A stretch of DNA of 64,000 bases, from NCBI RefSeq assembly GCF_003696215.1, contig NZ_RFFG01000015.1, forward strand, positions 1 to 64,000. The letters run 5' to 3'. Positions within the stretch are counted from its first letter, which is position 1. Each line of letters opens with the position of its first letter. Positions 26,691 through 36,031 of this stretch are shown here, piece by piece. A model generated the notes under the pieces. It made no database searches, was not told the DNA's origin, and saw nothing but the letters and a program-made list of their open reading frames with translations. The stretch is from Actinomadura harenae. Lineage in GTDB: Bacteria; Actinomycetota; Actinomycetes; Streptosporangiales; Streptosporangiaceae. Both the position numbers and the translations under genes were made by a program.

Positions 26691-27674
26691 ATGCCGCCGA
26701 TCATCGCGACCCGGGGCCTCTCCATGAGGTTTCCGAGGGTGACCGCGCTCGACGATCTGACGCTCGCGGCGCCGCCGGGTGTGGTCGGTCTGGTGGGCGC
26801 CAACGGGGCCGGGAAGTCGACCCTCATCAAGATCCTGCTGGGCCTGCTGCCGCCGTCCTCCGGCGGAGCGGAGGTGCTCGGCCTGGACATCGCGAGGCAG
26901 GGCGACGAGATCCGCCGCCTCGTGGGGTTCATGCCCGAGTACGAGTGCCTCCCGCCGGACGTGTCGGCGACCGAGTTCGTCGTCCACATGGCGCGGATGT
27001 GCGGGCTGCCGCCCACGGCCGCCCGCGAGCGCGCCGCCGACACGCTGCGCCACGTCGGGCTGTACGAGGAGCGCTACCGGCCGATCGGGGGCTACTCCAC
27101 CGGCATGCGGCAGCGCGTCAAGCTGGCCCAGGCGCTGGTCCACGACCCGCGCCTGGTGTTCCTGGACGAGCCGACCAACGGCCTCGACCCCGCCGGGCGC
27201 GACGAGATGCTCGGCCTGATCCGCCGGATCGGGCACGAGTTCGGGATCAGCGTCCTGGTCACCTCGCACCTGCTCGGTGAGCTGGAGCGGATCTGTGACC
27301 ACGTGGTCGTGATCGATGGCGGCAGGCTGCTGCGGTCGCAGGCCGTCGAGGCCTACACCGAGGCCAGCGGCGTGCTGGTCGTCGAGGTGGACGAGGGACG
27401 CGACGACCTCGGCCGGTGGCTGCACGAGCGCGGCGCCGCCGTCCACCCCGAGGGACGCCAGTTGATGATCGACATCGGCGACGAGACCGTCTACGACCTG
27501 GTCCGGGACGGCTCGGCGGAGCTCGGGCTGCGGCTCGTCCGGATGGAGCAGCGCCGCCACCACATCGAAGAGCTCTTCGCGACCGCCCCGCACTCGGCCC
27601 CGGTCGCCGTCGAGCCCGGCGCGTTCGGGGGGCCCGGCGCGTCCGGCGAGGAGCTGAGGGGAGGCGCCCGGTGA
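26691..27674 (+). CDS. ABC transporter ATP-binding protein (first pair)
   Basis: A 327-residue ATPase of the ABC-2/exporter type. Walker A is GANGAGKST, the signature region YSTGMRQRVKLAQAL, Walker B LVFLDEPTN and the switch His in TSHLLGE. The C-terminal ~90 residues form an extra domain (ASGVLVVEVDE...), as in bacterial CcmA/NatA-like exporters. It overlaps the permease start by four bases (GTGA). A TAAGTT box six bases before the ATG and no RBS suggest a leaderless start. Confidence 0.92.
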   Translation: MPPIIATRGLSMRFPRVTALDDLTLAAPPGVVGLVGANGAGKSTLIKILLGLLPPSSGGAEVLGLDIARQGDEIRRLVGFMPEYECLPPDVSATEFVVHMARMCGLPPTAARERAADTLRHVGLYEERYRPIGGYSTGMRQRVKLAQALVHDPRLVFLDEPTNGLDPAGRDEMLGLIRRIGHEFGISVLVTSHLLGELERICDHVVVIDGGRLLRSQAVEAYTEASGVLVVEVDEGRDDLGRWLHERGAAVHPEGRQLMIDIGDETVYDLVRDGSAELGLRLVRMEQRRHHIEELFATAPHSAPVAVEPGAFGGPGASGEELRGGAR

Positions 27675-28546
27675 ACGTCAGCACCATCCACGACATCGGC
27701 TATCGGCACTACGAGGGCAAGCGGCTCGGCCGCGCCTACGTGACCCGGTCGATCTTCGTGCACAACCTGCGCGCCGCCTACGGGCTCGGACGCCCGGCCC
27801 GTGCCAAGGTCATGCCGTTCGTGCTCGCGGGGATCATGCTGCTGCCCGCCGTCGGTGACATCGCGGTCGTCGCGATCGCCAAGCGGCCCGAGGCGCTGTT
27901 CCCGTACACGCGCTACCAGTTCATGCTCCAGCTGATCATCTCGATCTTCGTGGCGACCCAGGCGCCGGTGCTGGCGTCCCGGGAGATCCGCTTCCACACC
28001 GTCCCGCTGTACTTCTCGCGGCCGGTCGTGCACCTGGACCTCGTCCTCGCCAAGCTCGCGGCGTTCACGACCGCGCTGTTCGCGCTCACCGCGATCCCGA
28101 TCACCGTCCTGTACGTCGGCGGCCTGGTCACCCAGGTGCCGGACTCGGGCACCCAGCTGCTGCACTACCTCGGCGGGCTCCTCGCCTGCCTGCTGCTGTC
28201 GCTCGTCCTGGGCGCCATCGGGCTGCTCGTCGCCGCGTTCACGCCGCGACGCGGGTTCGGCGTCGCCGCCGTGATCGCGGTGCTGCTGGTCTCCAGTGTC
28301 CTGGTCTCGGTCGTGCAGGAGATCACCCAGCACGCCGGGCACTGGACGCTGTCCGGCTGGCTCGGCCTGCTCACCCCCTACAGCCTGGTGGACGCCGTGG
28401 CGTACCGGCTGCTCGGCGGGAAGCTGCCGGACATCGCCGTGCCCGGCGTCGGCGGCGGGTTCGCCGCCCTGGGAGTGTGCGCCGTGATCGTGGCCGGCGC
28501 GGTCGTCGTCCTGTACTCGCGGTTCCGGAAGGCGGGCCTGTCGTGA
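27671..28546 (+). CDS. ABC transporter permease (first pair)
   Basis: A 291-residue permease with about six transmembrane helices. The N-terminal IHDIGYRHYEGKRLGR motif is typical of the ABC-2-type permeases of actinobacteria that pair with CcmA-like ATPases. GTG 27671 overlaps the ATPase stop. It in turn overlaps the second ATPase gene by four bases, so the four genes are translationally coupled. Substrate unknown. Confidence 0.9.
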   Translation: MNVSTIHDIGYRHYEGKRLGRAYVTRSIFVHNLRAAYGLGRPARAKVMPFVLAGIMLLPAVGDIAVVAIAKRPEALFPYTRYQFMLQLIISIFVATQAPVLASREIRFHTVPLYFSRPVVHLDLVLAKLAAFTTALFALTAIPITVLYVGGLVTQVPDSGTQLLHYLGGLLACLLLSLVLGAIGLLVAAFTPRRGFGVAAVIAVLLVSSVLVSVVQEITQHAGHWTLSGWLGLLTPYSLVDAVAYRLLGGKLPDIAVPGVGGGFAALGVCAVIVAGAVVVLYSRFRKAGLS

Positions 28547-29454
28547 CCGAGATCAGGCTGCGGGACGTGTCCCGCTGGTACGGCAACGTGGTGGCCGTCA
28601 ACGGCGTCACCATGACCGTCGGCCCCGGCGTGACCGGGCTGCTCGGACCGAACGGCGCGGGCAAGTCCACGCTGATCCACATGATGGGCGGGTTCCTGTC
28701 GCCGTCCTCCGGCACGGTCACCCTGGACGACGAGCCCATCTGGCAGAACCCGCCGATCTACACCCGGCTCGGCCTGGTGCCCGAGCGCGAGAGCGCCTAC
28801 GACTTCCTGACCGGCAAGCAGTTCATCCTGGCCATGGCCAAACTGCACAAGCTGGCCGAACCGGGCAGGGCGGCCGCCCGCGCGATCGCCGAGGTCGAGA
28901 TGGACGGCGCCGCCGACCGGACGATCGGCACCTACTCCAAGGGCATGAAGCAGCGGATCAAGATGGCGTCCGCGCTGGTCCACGACCCGCCCGTGTTGCT
29001 GCTGGACGAGCCGTTCAACGGCATGGACCCGCGCCAGCGGCTCCACCTGATGGACCTCATCCGCCGGATGGCCGCCGAGGGCCGGACGATCCTGTTCTCC
29101 TCGCACATCCTGGAGGAGGTCGAGCGGCTCGCCGGGCACATCGAGGTGATCATCGCGGGCCGGCACGCCGCGTCCGGGGACTTCCGCGAGATCCGGCGGC
29201 TGATGACCGACCGTCCGCACCGGTTCCGGGTCCGCTCGGGCGACGACCGCGCGCTCGCCGCCGCGATCATCGCCGACGGCTCGGCCCGCGGCGTCGAACT
29301 GACCCCGGAGGGCCTCGCGATCGAGGCGTCCGACTACGGGCGGTTCACCTGGCTGCTGCCCCGGCTCGCCAAGGACGCGGGCGTCCGGCTCTGGGAGGTC
29401 GTCCCGGCCGACGAGTCCCTGGAATCCGTCTTCTCCTACCTGGTGGCCCGATGA
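28543..29454 (+). CDS. ABC transporter ATP-binding protein (second pair)
   Basis: A 303-residue ATPase. Walker A is GPNGAGKST, the signature region YSKGMKQRIKMASAL, Walker B VLLLDEPFNGMDP and the switch His in SSHILEE. The protein is distinct in sequence from the first ATPase. GTG 28543 overlaps the stop of the first permease, and the last codons overlap the second permease (ATGA). The two ATPases probably form a heterodimer or serve two related exporters. Confidence 0.92.
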   Translation: MTEIRLRDVSRWYGNVVAVNGVTMTVGPGVTGLLGPNGAGKSTLIHMMGGFLSPSSGTVTLDDEPIWQNPPIYTRLGLVPERESAYDFLTGKQFILAMAKLHKLAEPGRAAARAIAEVEMDGAADRTIGTYSKGMKQRIKMASALVHDPPVLLLDEPFNGMDPRQRLHLMDLIRRMAAEGRTILFSSHILEEVERLAGHIEVIIAGRHAASGDFREIRRLMTDRPHRFRVRSGDDRALAAAIIADGSARGVELTPEGLAIEASDYGRFTWLLPRLAKDAGVRLWEVVPADESLESVFSYLVAR

Positions 29455-30164
29455 ACTCCACGATCGCGATGATCACGTTCCGGTCGATGCTCGGCCGGCG
29501 GCGGGCGCTGCTGCTGTTCGTGCTGCCGGGCGTCCTGCTGATCCTGTCGCTGGTGCTGCGGCTGACCGACACCAACGACCTGGACGTCGACACGTCCGTC
29601 CTGCAGAAGTTCGCGCTCGGCGCCGTGCTCCCGCTGCTGGCGCTGATCGCGGGCACCGGCGTGATCGGCCCGGAGATCGACGACGGGCAGATCATGTACA
29701 TCCTGACCAAGCCGATCCCGCGCCAGGTCGTCGTCCTGACGAAGCTGGTCGTGGCGATCGTCCTGGTCACGCTGTTCGCGGCCGTCCCGACCCTGCTGGC
29801 GGGGCTGATCCTCGGCGCCCCGGCGGGCCTCACCCCGGCGTTCGCCGTCGGCGTCCTGGTCGGGGGCGTGGCCTACGCCTCGGTCTTCGTGGCCCTCGGC
29901 GTCATGAGCCGCAACGCCGTGACGATCGGCCTCCTGTACGCCCTGGTCTGGGAGGGCCTGTTCGGCAACTTCGCGCCCGGCGCGAAGAAGGCGTCCATCC
30001 TCCAGTGGGCCCTGTCGGTCACCGACTCGCTCACCGACGCGTCCACGGTCCACAGCGCCGTGGGCCTGACCACAGCGCTCGTCCTGCTGGTCATCGTGAC
30101 GCTGGGCGCCACCGCCCTCGCCACCGTCCGCCTCCGCTCCCTGACCGTCGCCAGCGCCGAGTAA
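29451..30164 (+). CDS. ABC transporter permease (second pair)
   Basis: A 237-residue membrane protein with about six helices. It shows the ABC-2 permease pattern (MITFRSMLGRRRALLLFVLPG start, GPEIDDGQIMYILTKPIPR, then helices). ILTKPIPR is a frequent motif in the NatB-like group. Last gene of the four-gene ABC cluster. Confidence 0.88.
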   Translation: MNSTIAMITFRSMLGRRRALLLFVLPGVLLILSLVLRLTDTNDLDVDTSVLQKFALGAVLPLLALIAGTGVIGPEIDDGQIMYILTKPIPRQVVVLTKLVVAIVLVTLFAAVPTLLAGLILGAPAGLTPAFAVGVLVGGVAYASVFVALGVMSRNAVTIGLLYALVWEGLFGNFAPGAKKASILQWALSVTDSLTDASTVHSAVGLTTALVLLVIVTLGATALATVRLRSLTVASAE

Positions 30165-30268
30165 CCCCGAATCGTGACCTAAAGGATCTTCACGCCTCAC
30201 GGCCGATCTACGACAATTGCCGTTCTTCTCGGTGAGACGTCGTCGTGGGACGGCGGGAGGGCGGCGGA

Positions 30269-31855
30269 GTGGCGGCGTCACCACGGCGGCCGGGCACGGT
30301 CCTGCTCGGCCTGCGGGCCCTGCTGGGCGTGGTCCTGCTGTTCGGCTTCTACGTGCTGGTCGTGATGCTCCTGGTGCTGGTCCTCGGCACCATGGTGGCC
30401 CTCGCGGTGCTGTTCCACGCCGTGTTCCGCCAGAGCGGGAACTACTTCCTCTGGCTCATGCTCGGCGTCTCCGGGGGCGGAGCGTCGCTGATGCGGGGCG
30501 CGTTCGGCCGGATGCGCTCGAACCGAGACGCCCTGCCGGACGGCATCAGGGTCACCGAGGCCGACCAGCCGCGCCTGTGGGCGGAGGTGCGGGAGCTGGC
30601 GGACGAGGTGCGCGCGCCCGTGCCCGGCATGATCCTCATCATCCCGGAGGCCAACGCCGCGGTTCACCAGCGGGTGCGGATGTTCGGCCTGGTCCGGGGC
30701 CGGGTCACCCTGGCGATCGGCGCGGCGCTGCTCTCGACGCTCGACCGGGCGGAGCTGCGCGCCGTCCTGGCGCACGAGTTCGGCCACGTCTCCGGCGGCG
30801 ACATGAGGCTCGGTCCGCTGGTGTACCGGTCGCAGCACCGGCTGGAGCGGACGGTCGCCGCCCTGCGGGCCAGCGAGAAGAAGCTGGACACTCATCTCGC
30901 CCGGGTGATCGGTGTCTACCTGCGGCTCTGCCTGCGGGTCACGCTCGCGGTCTCGCGCGCCCAGGAACGGGCCGCCGACCTCTCCGCCGCACGTGTCGCG
31001 GGGCCGGAGGCGACCGCCTCCGCGCTGACCGCCACCGTCGAGATGACGCGGCTCTACGGGGAGTTCATGGGTCGCTTCGTCCTCCCCTTGTGGAAGGCGG
31101 GCCGCTACCCGACCGACCTCTACGGCGGGCTGCGCGCCTTCGCGGCCGACCCGGCCCGCCAGGAGGAGATCGAGAAGTTTCGCGAGGAGCTCCTCACCGA
31201 ACCCACCGGCCGCTGGGACAGCCACCCGGGCCACGGAGAACGCCTGGCCCTGCTCGCGGCGTCCCCCGCGGGCCCGCCGCCCGGCGCCGCCATGACCGGG
31301 ACCGCTCGTGACCTGCTGGATCGCCCGGACGACCTGGAACGGGTCATCTCGATGGTGTTCGCGCGCCTGGCGACGGGACTGGACGACCCCGTGCCGGTCG
31401 ACTGGGACGGCGCCGCCGAGGTGTACGTCCGGGAGATCACGAGGTCGAGCGCCGCACTGGCCGACGCGGGGATCCGGGTGGGCGGCCGCTGGGACGTGCC
31501 CGGTTTCGACCAGGCCCTCGAACTGCTCGCGGCGGGTCGCGGGGCCGAACTGGTCTCCGGATCGGCCGCCCGGTCCGTTCCTGGAGGCGAACCGGACCCC
31601 GAGGCCGTGCGCCGGCTGCGTGGAGCGGTGGCCGTCGCGTTCACGGCGGTCTTGGCCGCCGAGCACGGCGGTGTTTGGAAGACGTCCTGGACGGCGGGCG
31701 CCCGGCTCGAGTGGTCCGGCACGCCGGTGGCCGAGCTCGTCGACCTGGTCATGGACGGTCCGGACGGTGTCGCCGCCGTCCGCGCCGAACTCGGCCGTCC
31801 GGCCGTGGACCTGACCCCCGTCCCGCCGCTGGAGGAGCCCGTCCATGCCGGTTGA
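30269..31855 (+). CDS. M48-family membrane metalloprotease
   Basis: A 528-residue protein. An N-terminal hydrophobic region (about 11-50) probably spans the membrane. The zinc motif HEFGH is at 169-173 (VLAHEFGHVSGGD), and a third ligand Glu probably lies in RAQERAADLSAARVAG. The region after ~350 is unlike HtpX or Ste24 and has no recognised domain. GTG 30269 has GGAGG eight bases upstream; the in-frame GTG 30245 has no RBS. Its last codons overlap the next gene by 11 bases. Confidence 0.85.
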   Translation: MAASPRRPGTVLLGLRALLGVVLLFGFYVLVVMLLVLVLGTMVALAVLFHAVFRQSGNYFLWLMLGVSGGGASLMRGAFGRMRSNRDALPDGIRVTEADQPRLWAEVRELADEVRAPVPGMILIIPEANAAVHQRVRMFGLVRGRVTLAIGAALLSTLDRAELRAVLAHEFGHVSGGDMRLGPLVYRSQHRLERTVAALRASEKKLDTHLARVIGVYLRLCLRVTLAVSRAQERAADLSAARVAGPEATASALTATVEMTRLYGEFMGRFVLPLWKAGRYPTDLYGGLRAFAADPARQEEIEKFREELLTEPTGRWDSHPGHGERLALLAASPAGPPPGAAMTGTARDLLDRPDDLERVISMVFARLATGLDDPVPVDWDGAAEVYVREITRSSAALADAGIRVGGRWDVPGFDQALELLAAGRGAELVSGSAARSVPGGEPDPEAVRRLRGAVAVAFTAVLAAEHGGVWKTSWTAGARLEWSGTPVAELVDLVMDGPDGVAAVRAELGRPAVDLTPVPPLEEPVHAG

Positions 31856-32798
31856 CCTCGTCCCGCCCGTCCTCGTCCCGCCCGTCCTCGACCCGACCTT
31901 CGGCGATCCGCGGGCGCGGGAGCTCGCGGCGGCGACGGCTCAGGGAGACACCGCCCTGCTGCGCCGTGTCGCCGCCGAGGACGGCGACGCCGACCGCCGG
32001 TCGTTCCTGCTCGGCGTGGCCGTGGACCACCCGGGACGGCCTGACTGGATGGCCCGCTGGCCCGAGGACGAACCCGACGAGCCGCTCGCCCACCTCACCC
32101 GGGGAGTCCACGGCATCGCGTGGGCCTGGGAAGCGCGAGGCACCGCACGGGCGGAGAGCACCGGTTCCGACCGGTTCCACGAGTTCTCCCAACGCCTCGC
32201 CCAGGCCGAACGGGACCTGCTGCGCGCCGCCGAACTCGCACCGGACGACCCGGAACCCTGGGCGTACCTGGTCACCACGGCTCGCGGCCTCCAGCACGGC
32301 ACCGGGGAACTCTGCCGCCGGTTCGCCGAGGTGGTCGCCCGGTGCCCCTGGCACTACCGGGCGCACGCGATGATGCTCCAGGGCGTCGCGCCCAAGTGGA
32401 GCGGCTCGACCAGGCTGATGTTCAACTTCGCCCGCGACCGCGCCGCCGCGGCGCCCGAGGGCTCACCTCTGGTCGCCCTGGTCGTGGAGGCCCATACCGA
32501 GGCATGGCTGGACGACCCCGCCCCCGAGTCCGGCCATTTCGCGGACCCGGCCGTCCGGGGTGAACTGCGGGCCGTCGCCGCGCGCCTGCGCCAGGCGCCG
32601 GACGCTCCGATGACTCCGGCTTTGGCGCGCGCCCGCAACCTCCTGGCCTTCGGCTTCTCCCAGGGGAACGAGCCGGATTCCGCGGCCGAGCAGTTCGCGG
32701 CGATCGGCCCCCACGTCACCGAGAGCCCCTGGCACTACCTGCCCAGAGACATCGTCGAGAGCTTCACCGAGGCGCGGAACCGCGCCGTGAAGCCCTGA
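31845..32798 (+). CDS. Protease-linked protein of unknown function (DUF4034-like, TPR-like helices)
   Basis: A 317-residue soluble protein. It starts with a Pro/Val-rich stretch. The body is helical, with DLLRAAELAPDDPEPWAYLVTTARGLQ, RFAEVVARCPWHYRAHAMMLQ and KWSGSTRLMFNFARD, a pattern I associate with DUF4034 proteins and with tetratricopeptide-like repeats. That family name is an inference. The ATG at 31845 follows GGAGGAG inside the end of the M48 gene, an 11-base overlap, which suggests the two act together. Confidence 0.65.
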   Translation: MPVDLVPPVLVPPVLDPTFGDPRARELAAATAQGDTALLRRVAAEDGDADRRSFLLGVAVDHPGRPDWMARWPEDEPDEPLAHLTRGVHGIAWAWEARGTARAESTGSDRFHEFSQRLAQAERDLLRAAELAPDDPEPWAYLVTTARGLQHGTGELCRRFAEVVARCPWHYRAHAMMLQGVAPKWSGSTRLMFNFARDRAAAAPEGSPLVALVVEAHTEAWLDDPAPESGHFADPAVRGELRAVAARLRQAPDAPMTPALARARNLLAFGFSQGNEPDSAAEQFAAIGPHVTESPWHYLPRDIVESFTEARNRAVKP

Positions 32799-32833
32799 AA
32801 CCCGCCTGACCGGCCGGTTCCCGGGGCAGGCGG

Positions 32834-33751
32834 TCAGAAGCGGCGGAGGCGGACTCGGTCGATGGCGTGGTCGCGGCTCTTGTGGAGGACGAGGGTGGCG
32901 CGGGCCCGGGTCGGGATGATGTTCTCGACGAGGTTGGGCTCGTTGATCGCGCCCCAGACGCCGATCGCGAAGTCCTCGGCCTGCTGCTCGCTGAGCTTGG
33001 CGTACTCGCGGAAGTAGGAGCGGGGGTCGGTGAAGGCCGTCCGGCGGAGGGCGAGGAGGCGGTCGATGTACCAGCGCCGGTTGTCCTCGACCTTGGCGTC
33101 CACGTAGATCGAGAAGTCGAAGTAGTCGGAGACGCCCAGGCTGCCCGCGGGGGGCGCCTGGAGGACGTTCAGGCCCTCGACGATCAGGATGTCCGGACGT
33201 TCCACCGTCTGCCGGGCCTTCGGCACGATGTCGTACTCGAGGTGCGAGTAGATCGGAATGTCCACCCGCGACTCGCCCGACTTCACCGACTGGACGAATC
33301 TGACCAGCGCGCGCCGGTCGTAGGACTCCGGGAAGCCCTTGCGCTCCATCAGGCCGCGTTCCGCCAGCACCGCGTTCGGGTACAGGAAGTTGTCGGTCGT
33401 GACGAGTTCCACACGGGGGTGGTCGGGCCAGCGCGCCAGCAGCGTCCGCAGCAGCCGGGACGTCGTGGACTTGCCCACCGCCACCGAGCCCGCCACGCCG
33501 ATGACGAACGGGGTCGGCTGGACGGTCTCGCCGAGGAACCCGCTGACCGTGTCCCGGGTGCCGCCGCGTCCCAGGAAGAACAGGTTGAGCAGACGGGACA
33601 GCGGCAGGTAGACCTCTTCGACCTCGGTGATGTCTATGGGGTCCCGGACGCCGCGCAGCTCGTCCAGCTCGTCCTGGGTGAGGGGGAGCGGGGTGGAGGC
33701 TCGAAGCGCCCGCCACTGCGCGCGGTTCAGTTCGACGTAAGGGCTGGGCAC
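32834..33751 (-). CDS. coaA: Pantothenate kinase, type I
   Basis: A 305-residue enzyme catalysing the first step of CoA synthesis (pantothenate to 4'-phosphopantothenate). The P-loop is [15 protein letters not shown]. Other motifs are [30 protein letters not shown], the [10 protein letters not shown] segment and EGLNVLQ. The start GTG 33751 gives [16 protein letters not shown], matching known CoaA proteins; the frame stays open upstream, but that part is not conserved. TACCGT lies six bases before the GTG with no RBS. It is divergent from glmS. Confidence 0.97.
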   Translation of the reverse strand: MPSPYVELNRAQWRALRASTPLPLTQDELDELRGVRDPIDITEVEEVYLPLSRLLNLFFLGRGGTRDTVSGFLGETVQPTPFVIGVAGSVAVGKSTTSRLLRTLLARWPDHPRVELVTTDNFLYPNAVLAERGLMERKGFPESYDRRALVRFVQSVKSGESRVDIPIYSHLEYDIVPKARQTVERPDILIVEGLNVLQAPPAGSLGVSDYFDFSIYVDAKVEDNRRWYIDRLLALRRTAFTDPRSYFREYAKLSEQQAEDFAIGVWGAINEPNLVENIIPTRARATLVLHKSRDHAIDRVRLRRF

Positions 33752-33757
33752 GCGCCA

Positions 33758-33841
33758 ACGGTACTGGCCCGGGGGGTGCGGCCCGCCACGCAGGGCTGGT
33801 CTAGTCCGGTCGGCCGGTCCTGGAGGAAGACCCAATAGGCT
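33758..33841. promoter_or_regulatory. Divergent coaA-glmS promoter region
   Basis: The 97-base gap carries a -10-like TACCGT (minus strand, 33758-33763) ending six bases before the coaA GTG, and a TAGGCT (plus strand, 33836-33841) ending seven bases before the glmS ATG. Both imply leaderless mRNAs. No consensus -35 was found for either. Confidence 0.5.
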
Positions 33842-33848
33842 GGCCGCC

Positions 33849-35693
33849 ATGTGCGGAATCGTGGGTTACGTCGGCGGCAGGCCGGCACTGGACGTCGTGG
33901 TCGAGGGGCTGGCGAGGCTCGAGTACCGCGGCTACGACTCGGCCGGGGTGGCCGTGCTCGCGGACGGGGGCCTCGCCACCGCCAAGCGCGCGGGCAAGCT
34001 GGTCAACCTCCGCGAGGCACTGGCCGAGGAGCCGCTCCCGGCGGGGACGCTCGGCATGGGCCACACCCGGTGGGCCACGCACGGCGCGCCGAACGACCGC
34101 AACGCGCACCCGCACACCGACTGCGCGGGCGACGTCGCGGTGATCCACAACGGGATCATCGAGAACTTCGCGGCGCTCCGGAGCGAGCTGGAGGAGGGCG
34201 GCCACAAGCTGCGCTCCGACACCGACACCGAGGCCGTCGCGCACCTGCTGGAGGACGAGCTCAAGGTCACGGGCGACCTCGCCGAGGCGATGCGCCGCGT
34301 GTGCCGCCGCCTGGAGGGCGCGTTCACCCTGGTCGCGGTGCACGCCGGCGACGACGACCTGGTGGTCGGCGCCCGCCGCAACTCGCCGCTGGTCGTGGGC
34401 GTCGGCGACGGCGAGAACTTCCTCGCCAGCGACGTCTCCGCGTTCATCGCGCACACCCGGGACGCCATCGAGCTCGGCCAGGACCAGGTCGTCGAGCTGC
34501 GCAAGTCCGGCGTGACGGTCACCGACTTCCAGGGCCGTCCGGCGGAGACCAAGGCCTACCACGTGGACTGGGACGTCTCGGCCGCCGAGAAGGGCGGCTA
34601 CGACTACTTCATGCTGAAGGAGATCGCCGAGCAGCCGCGCGCGGTCGCCGACACCCTCCTCGGCCGGATCGGCGCCGACGGCCGCCTCACCCTGGACGAG
34701 ATGCGCATCTCCGACCGGGAGCTGCGCGAGGTCGACAAGATCATCATCGTGGCCTGCGGCACGTCCTACCACGCGGGCCTGATCGCCAAGTACGCCATCG
34801 AGCACTGGGCCGGGCTGCCCTGCGAGGTGGAGCTGGCCAGCGAGTTCCGCTACCGCGACCCGATCCTGTCCCGGTCCACGCTGGTGATCGCCATCTCCCA
34901 GTCGGGCGAGACGATGGACGCGCTGATGGCCGTCCGGCACGCCCGCGAGCAGCACGCCAAGCTCCTCGGCATCTGCAACGTCAACGGCTCGACGCTGCCC
35001 CGCGAGTGCGACGGCGTCCTCTACACGCACGCGGGCCCGGAGATCGCGGTCGCCTCGACCAAGGCGTTCCTGACCCAGCTCGTCGCCGTCTACCTCATCG
35101 CCCTCTACATCGCCCAGGTGCGCGGCACCAAGTTCGGCGACGAGGTCTTCGCGATGATCCAGCTCCTGGCGCAGATGCCGGAGAAGGTGGACGAGGTCCT
35201 CGGCACGATGGAGCCCGTCCGCGAGCTGGCCCGGTCCCTGGCGGGCGAGAAGTCCGTCCTGTTCCTCGGCCGCCACGTCGGCTTCCCGGTCGCCCTCGAG
35301 GGCGCCCTGAAGCTGAAGGAACTGGCCTACATGCACGCCGAGGGCTTCGCCGCCGGCGAGCTCAAGCACGGCCCGATCGCCCTGATCGAGCCGGGCCTGC
35401 CGGTCATCGTCGTCGTCCCGCCGCGTTCCCGCGACGTCCTGCACGACAAGATCGTCTCCAACATCCAGGAGATCCGCGCCCGCGGCGCCCGCACGATCGT
35501 CATCGCGGAGGAGGGCGACACCTCCGTCGAGCCGTACGCCGACACCCTGATCGGCGTCCCGGCCGTCCCGACCCTGTTCCAGCCGCTGGTCACGACCGTC
35601 CCGCTCCAGGTCTTCGCCTGCGAGCTCGCCACCGCCAAGGGCCACGACGTCGACCAGCCCCGCAACCTCGCCAAGTCCGTCACCGTCGAGTAG
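33849..35693 (+). CDS. glmS: Glutamine--fructose-6-phosphate aminotransferase (isomerising)
   Basis: A 614-residue enzyme making glucosamine-6-P, the entry to UDP-GlcNAc. The N-terminal glutaminase domain starts MCGIVGYVG with Cys2 as nucleophile, and has RYEYRGYDS-type and GHTRWATHG motifs. Two SIS domains follow (ACGTSYHAG and [22 protein letters not shown] [13 protein letters not shown]). The C-terminus ends [13 protein letters not shown]. No RBS is seen; TAGGCT seven bases upstream suggests a leaderless start. The gene does not carry the Firmicutes glmS ribozyme as far as I can see. Confidence 0.98.
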   Translation: MCGIVGYVGGRPALDVVVEGLARLEYRGYDSAGVAVLADGGLATAKRAGKLVNLREALAEEPLPAGTLGMGHTRWATHGAPNDRNAHPHTDCAGDVAVIHNGIIENFAALRSELEEGGHKLRSDTDTEAVAHLLEDELKVTGDLAEAMRRVCRRLEGAFTLVAVHAGDDDLVVGARRNSPLVVGVGDGENFLASDVSAFIAHTRDAIELGQDQVVELRKSGVTVTDFQGRPAETKAYHVDWDVSAAEKGGYDYFMLKEIAEQPRAVADTLLGRIGADGRLTLDEMRISDRELREVDKIIIVACGTSYHAGLIAKYAIEHWAGLPCEVELASEFRYRDPILSRSTLVIAISQSGETMDALMAVRHAREQHAKLLGICNVNGSTLPRECDGVLYTHAGPEIAVASTKAFLTQLVAVYLIALYIAQVRGTKFGDEVFAMIQLLAQMPEKVDEVLGTMEPVRELARSLAGEKSVLFLGRHVGFPVALEGALKLKELAYMHAEGFAAGELKHGPIALIEPGLPVIVVVPPRSRDVLHDKIVSNIQEIRARGARTIVIAEEGDTSVEPYADTLIGVPAVPTLFQPLVTTVPLQVFACELATAKGHDVDQPRNLAKSVTVE

Positions 35694-35763
35694 GGCGGAG
35701 GGGCTTGGAGAACGGGCGGTGGGACGGGAGACGGCCGTCCCACCGCCGGGTTCTCCGGGTGTC

Positions 35764-35988
35764 TCAGCGCGGCATGTCCAGCTCGCCGCGGCGGATGCCG
35801 GTCAGGACGGATCGCCACTCGCCCGGTGAGAGGCGCAGGACGGGGCCGTCGTCGCCGATGTGCGAGTCCCGGGCGCCGACGACGCCGGCGGGCAGGGCGC
35901 CGATCTCGACGCATCCTCCGTTGGCTCCGCAGCGGGAGCCCTTCCGCCAGACGACGTCTCCGGGCATGGCGGGTTCCATCGAGCTCAT
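35764..35988 (-). CDS. DUF397 domain protein
   Basis: A 74-residue DUF397 protein. VWRKGSRCGANGGCVEIG, ARDSHIGDDGPVLRLSPGEWRSVLTGIRRGEL is the family pattern. DUF397 proteins are found next to XRE/DUF5753 regulators throughout actinobacteria, and some pairs behave like toxin-antitoxin or developmental switches; the activity here is unknown. It lies 43 bases downstream of the XRE gene on the same strand. Confidence 0.92.
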   Translation of the reverse strand: MSSMEPAMPGDVVWRKGSRCGANGGCVEIGALPAGVVGARDSHIGDDGPVLRLSPGEWRSVLTGIRRGELDMPR

Positions 35989-36031
35989 GTGATGCCTTCC
36001 TATCGTGACCGCGGCTCCGCGCGGGGACGGG

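Noticed and set aside
33849..33900. glmS ribozyme
   Set aside because: The catalytic core known from Firmicutes is not seen, the gap to coaA is only 97 bases, and the start looks leaderless.
33801..35645. 614-codon minus-strand frame opposite glmS
   Set aside because: Shadow of glmS: same extent, no conserved motif, no RBS.
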